64,000 nucleotides of DNA from assembly GCA_027492795.1 (NCBI GenBank), contig JAPUEB010000044.1:79924-143923 (forward strand), written 5' to 3'. Under the pieces are notes generated by a model. It saw nothing but the letters and a program-made list of their open reading frames with translations, ran no database searches and was not told the DNA's origin. Shown here one piece after another: positions 62,964-64,000 of this stretch. The translations under genes and the position numbers were made by a program. Positions within the stretch are counted from its first letter, which is position 1. Each line of letters begins with the position of its first letter. This stretch comes from Chryseobacterium sp. (lineage in GTDB: Bacteria > Bacteroidota > Bacteroidia > Flavobacteriales > Weeksellaceae).

Positions 62964-63878
62964 ATGAAGAAATTTCTTTTTCTTTTTGCATTCATCAGCG
63001 TGTTGGGTTATTCGCAAACACACCGTTTTATTTACGAATACAAATACATCCCGAACATCAACGAAAAAGATACCATCCGCAAAGAAATGATGGGATTGGA
63101 TATTGATGGAAAAGGCTCTATTTATCAAAGTTTAGATAGATTGAAGAGCGATTCTACCATGCGCGCAGAAATTCAGAAAGCCATGGCTACCGGAAACAGG
63201 AATATGAATTTTAGAGGTAACAGAAGATTCGGACAAGGCGTGAATTATAAGGTTACCAAAGAATACCCCGATTTTAAGGTTTTTCTGCACGAACGTGTAG
63301 GAAGAGACCTCTACAAAATTTCTGAAGACTCGAAACCCGTTTGGAAAATCCTTCCAGAAACTCAACAAATCGGTGAATACAAAGGACAAAAAGCAACCAC
63401 AGAATTTGGCGGAAGAAGCTGGATTGCATGGTTTTCATCAGAAATTCCTTTTCAAGACGGCCCATATAAATTTCATGGACTTCCGGGATTAATCGTAAAG
63501 CTGGAAGATGTTACAGGCTCTCATGTAATGACTTTAGTTGCCAACAAAAAATTGAACCCCGTAAAAGAAGAAGAAACCAAAACTCCAGGAGCTCCGATCT
63601 TTTCTTTTGGCGGCGGACAAGAAATACCCGTTACAAAAAAACAGTTTTTGAAAGTTTATCAGGATTATCTTTTGGATCCGGCAAAAAACATGAGAGAAAT
63701 GTCTTCTGGTATGGGAGGAGATGGAAGCGTAAGGAGAGTTGTAATGATGAGAGGACAAGATGGTAGAGAAATCAATCCTGCAGAAATGGCAAAAAATATC
63801 GAAAAAGGTGTGAAAGAAAGCGAAGCCAAAAACAACAACCGAATAGAACCGGATATTTTCCCGAAACAGAAAAAATAA
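62964..63878 (+). CDS. GLPGLI-family secreted protein
   Basis: 304 residues with a Sec signal (about 1-18). The name-giving motif appears as FHGLPGLIVKLED near residue 172, preceded by the usual EFGGRSWIAWFSSEIPFQDGPYKF. The family is found in Bacteroidetes next to outer-membrane barrels and has no known function. It carries a Gly/Arg-rich insert (GNRNMNFRGNRRFGQG) early and a charged C-terminus. It probably works with the barrel protein upstream. Confidence 0.92.
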   Translation: MKKFLFLFAFISVLGYSQTHRFIYEYKYIPNINEKDTIRKEMMGLDIDGKGSIYQSLDRLKSDSTMRAEIQKAMATGNRNMNFRGNRRFGQGVNYKVTKEYPDFKVFLHERVGRDLYKISEDSKPVWKILPETQQIGEYKGQKATTEFGGRSWIAWFSSEIPFQDGPYKFHGLPGLIVKLEDVTGSHVMTLVANKKLNPVKEEETKTPGAPIFSFGGGQEIPVTKKQFLKVYQDYLLDPAKNMREMSSGMGGDGSVRRVVMMRGQDGREINPAEMAKNIEKGVKESEAKNNNRIEPDIFPKQKK

Positions 63879-64000
63879 AATTTTTAAATTAATAATCAAC
63901 TTCTTTTCACCAACCTGAAATGGTGGAAATAGATGTTTCGATATTTTATAGTTAAATCAAAATAAAACGTCATAAATCTACATAAATAAAAAGTTCTTCT

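Noticed and set aside
1..64000. tRNA, rRNA, prophage or transposase genes
   Set aside because: No cloverleaf, rRNA segment, phage structural gene or transposase-like protein was seen; palindromic repeats alone do not prove an active mobile element.

Overview
The window reads as chromosome of a Flavobacteriia bacterium close to Chryseobacterium (Weeksellaceae). The evidence is AT-rich DNA, promoters of the Bacteroidetes type (TTG/TTTG, 17-23 bp, TAnnTTTG), an Alternative Complex III operon, a type III glutamine synthetase, a type 9 secretion (T9SS) type-B cargo protein, a GLPGLI protein and many SCxx-type lipoproteins. I saw no rRNA, tRNA, CRISPR array, prophage or insertion sequence.

Layout. 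1-2.8 kb: a partial DUF1016/YhcG-type gene, then hemC and hemA (minus). 3.1-8.9 kb: the cell-elongation operon mreB-mreC-mreD-mrdA-rodA (plus), then a solitary HigA-like antitoxin. 9.3-20.3 kb: an NlpC/P60 lipoprotein, type III glutamine synthetase, a FAD oxidoreductase, a Bacteroidetes protein with a nucleoside-phosphorylase-like end, a 2H phosphoesterase, a zinc metallopeptidase, ribH, a TPR protein and a K+ channel. 20.7-23.5 kb: apt and two envelope proteins of unknown function. 23.6-30.8 kb: a putative peptide export and maturation locus. 31-40.1 kb: actABCDEF (minus). 40.3-47.6 kb: envelope and secreted proteins, including a T9SS cargo. 47.7-52.5 kb: class I fumarase, an AAA/DUF4143 ATPase behind a 22-bp repeat array, and class II fumarase. 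52.5-55.2 kb: a four-helix-bundle (IVP-like) cassette and a two-gene ABC exporter. 55.4-63.9 kb: prfA, methylmalonyl-CoA mutase, a cupin/JmjC protein, an outer-membrane barrel and a GLPGLI protein.

The most interesting unit is 23.6-30.8 kb. A 67-residue precursor with an 18-residue double-glycine leader and a six-cysteine core is followed on the same strand by a TlpA-like thioredoxin, a membrane protein joining a Cys-less C39-like domain to VKOR and DsbA-like domains, a C39-peptidase ABC transporter and an HlyD adaptor. A divergent XRE regulator gene sits upstream, with a frameshift in an A8 run. I infer a locus that makes, oxidises, trims and exports a disulfide-rich peptide, possibly a bacteriocin or signal. 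The transporter carries three in-frame insertions containing palindromic repeat DNA, one of them between the catalytic His and Asp of its peptidase.

Several repeat families occur: a tripartite inverted repeat whose stems differ by locus while the loops are conserved (four copies), CACGAATGCACGAAT palindromes (three), two-hairpin terminators on both sides of the mutase gene, an inverted pair of 8-bp tandem repeats around the IVP gene, and a flavo-1-like RNA candidate.
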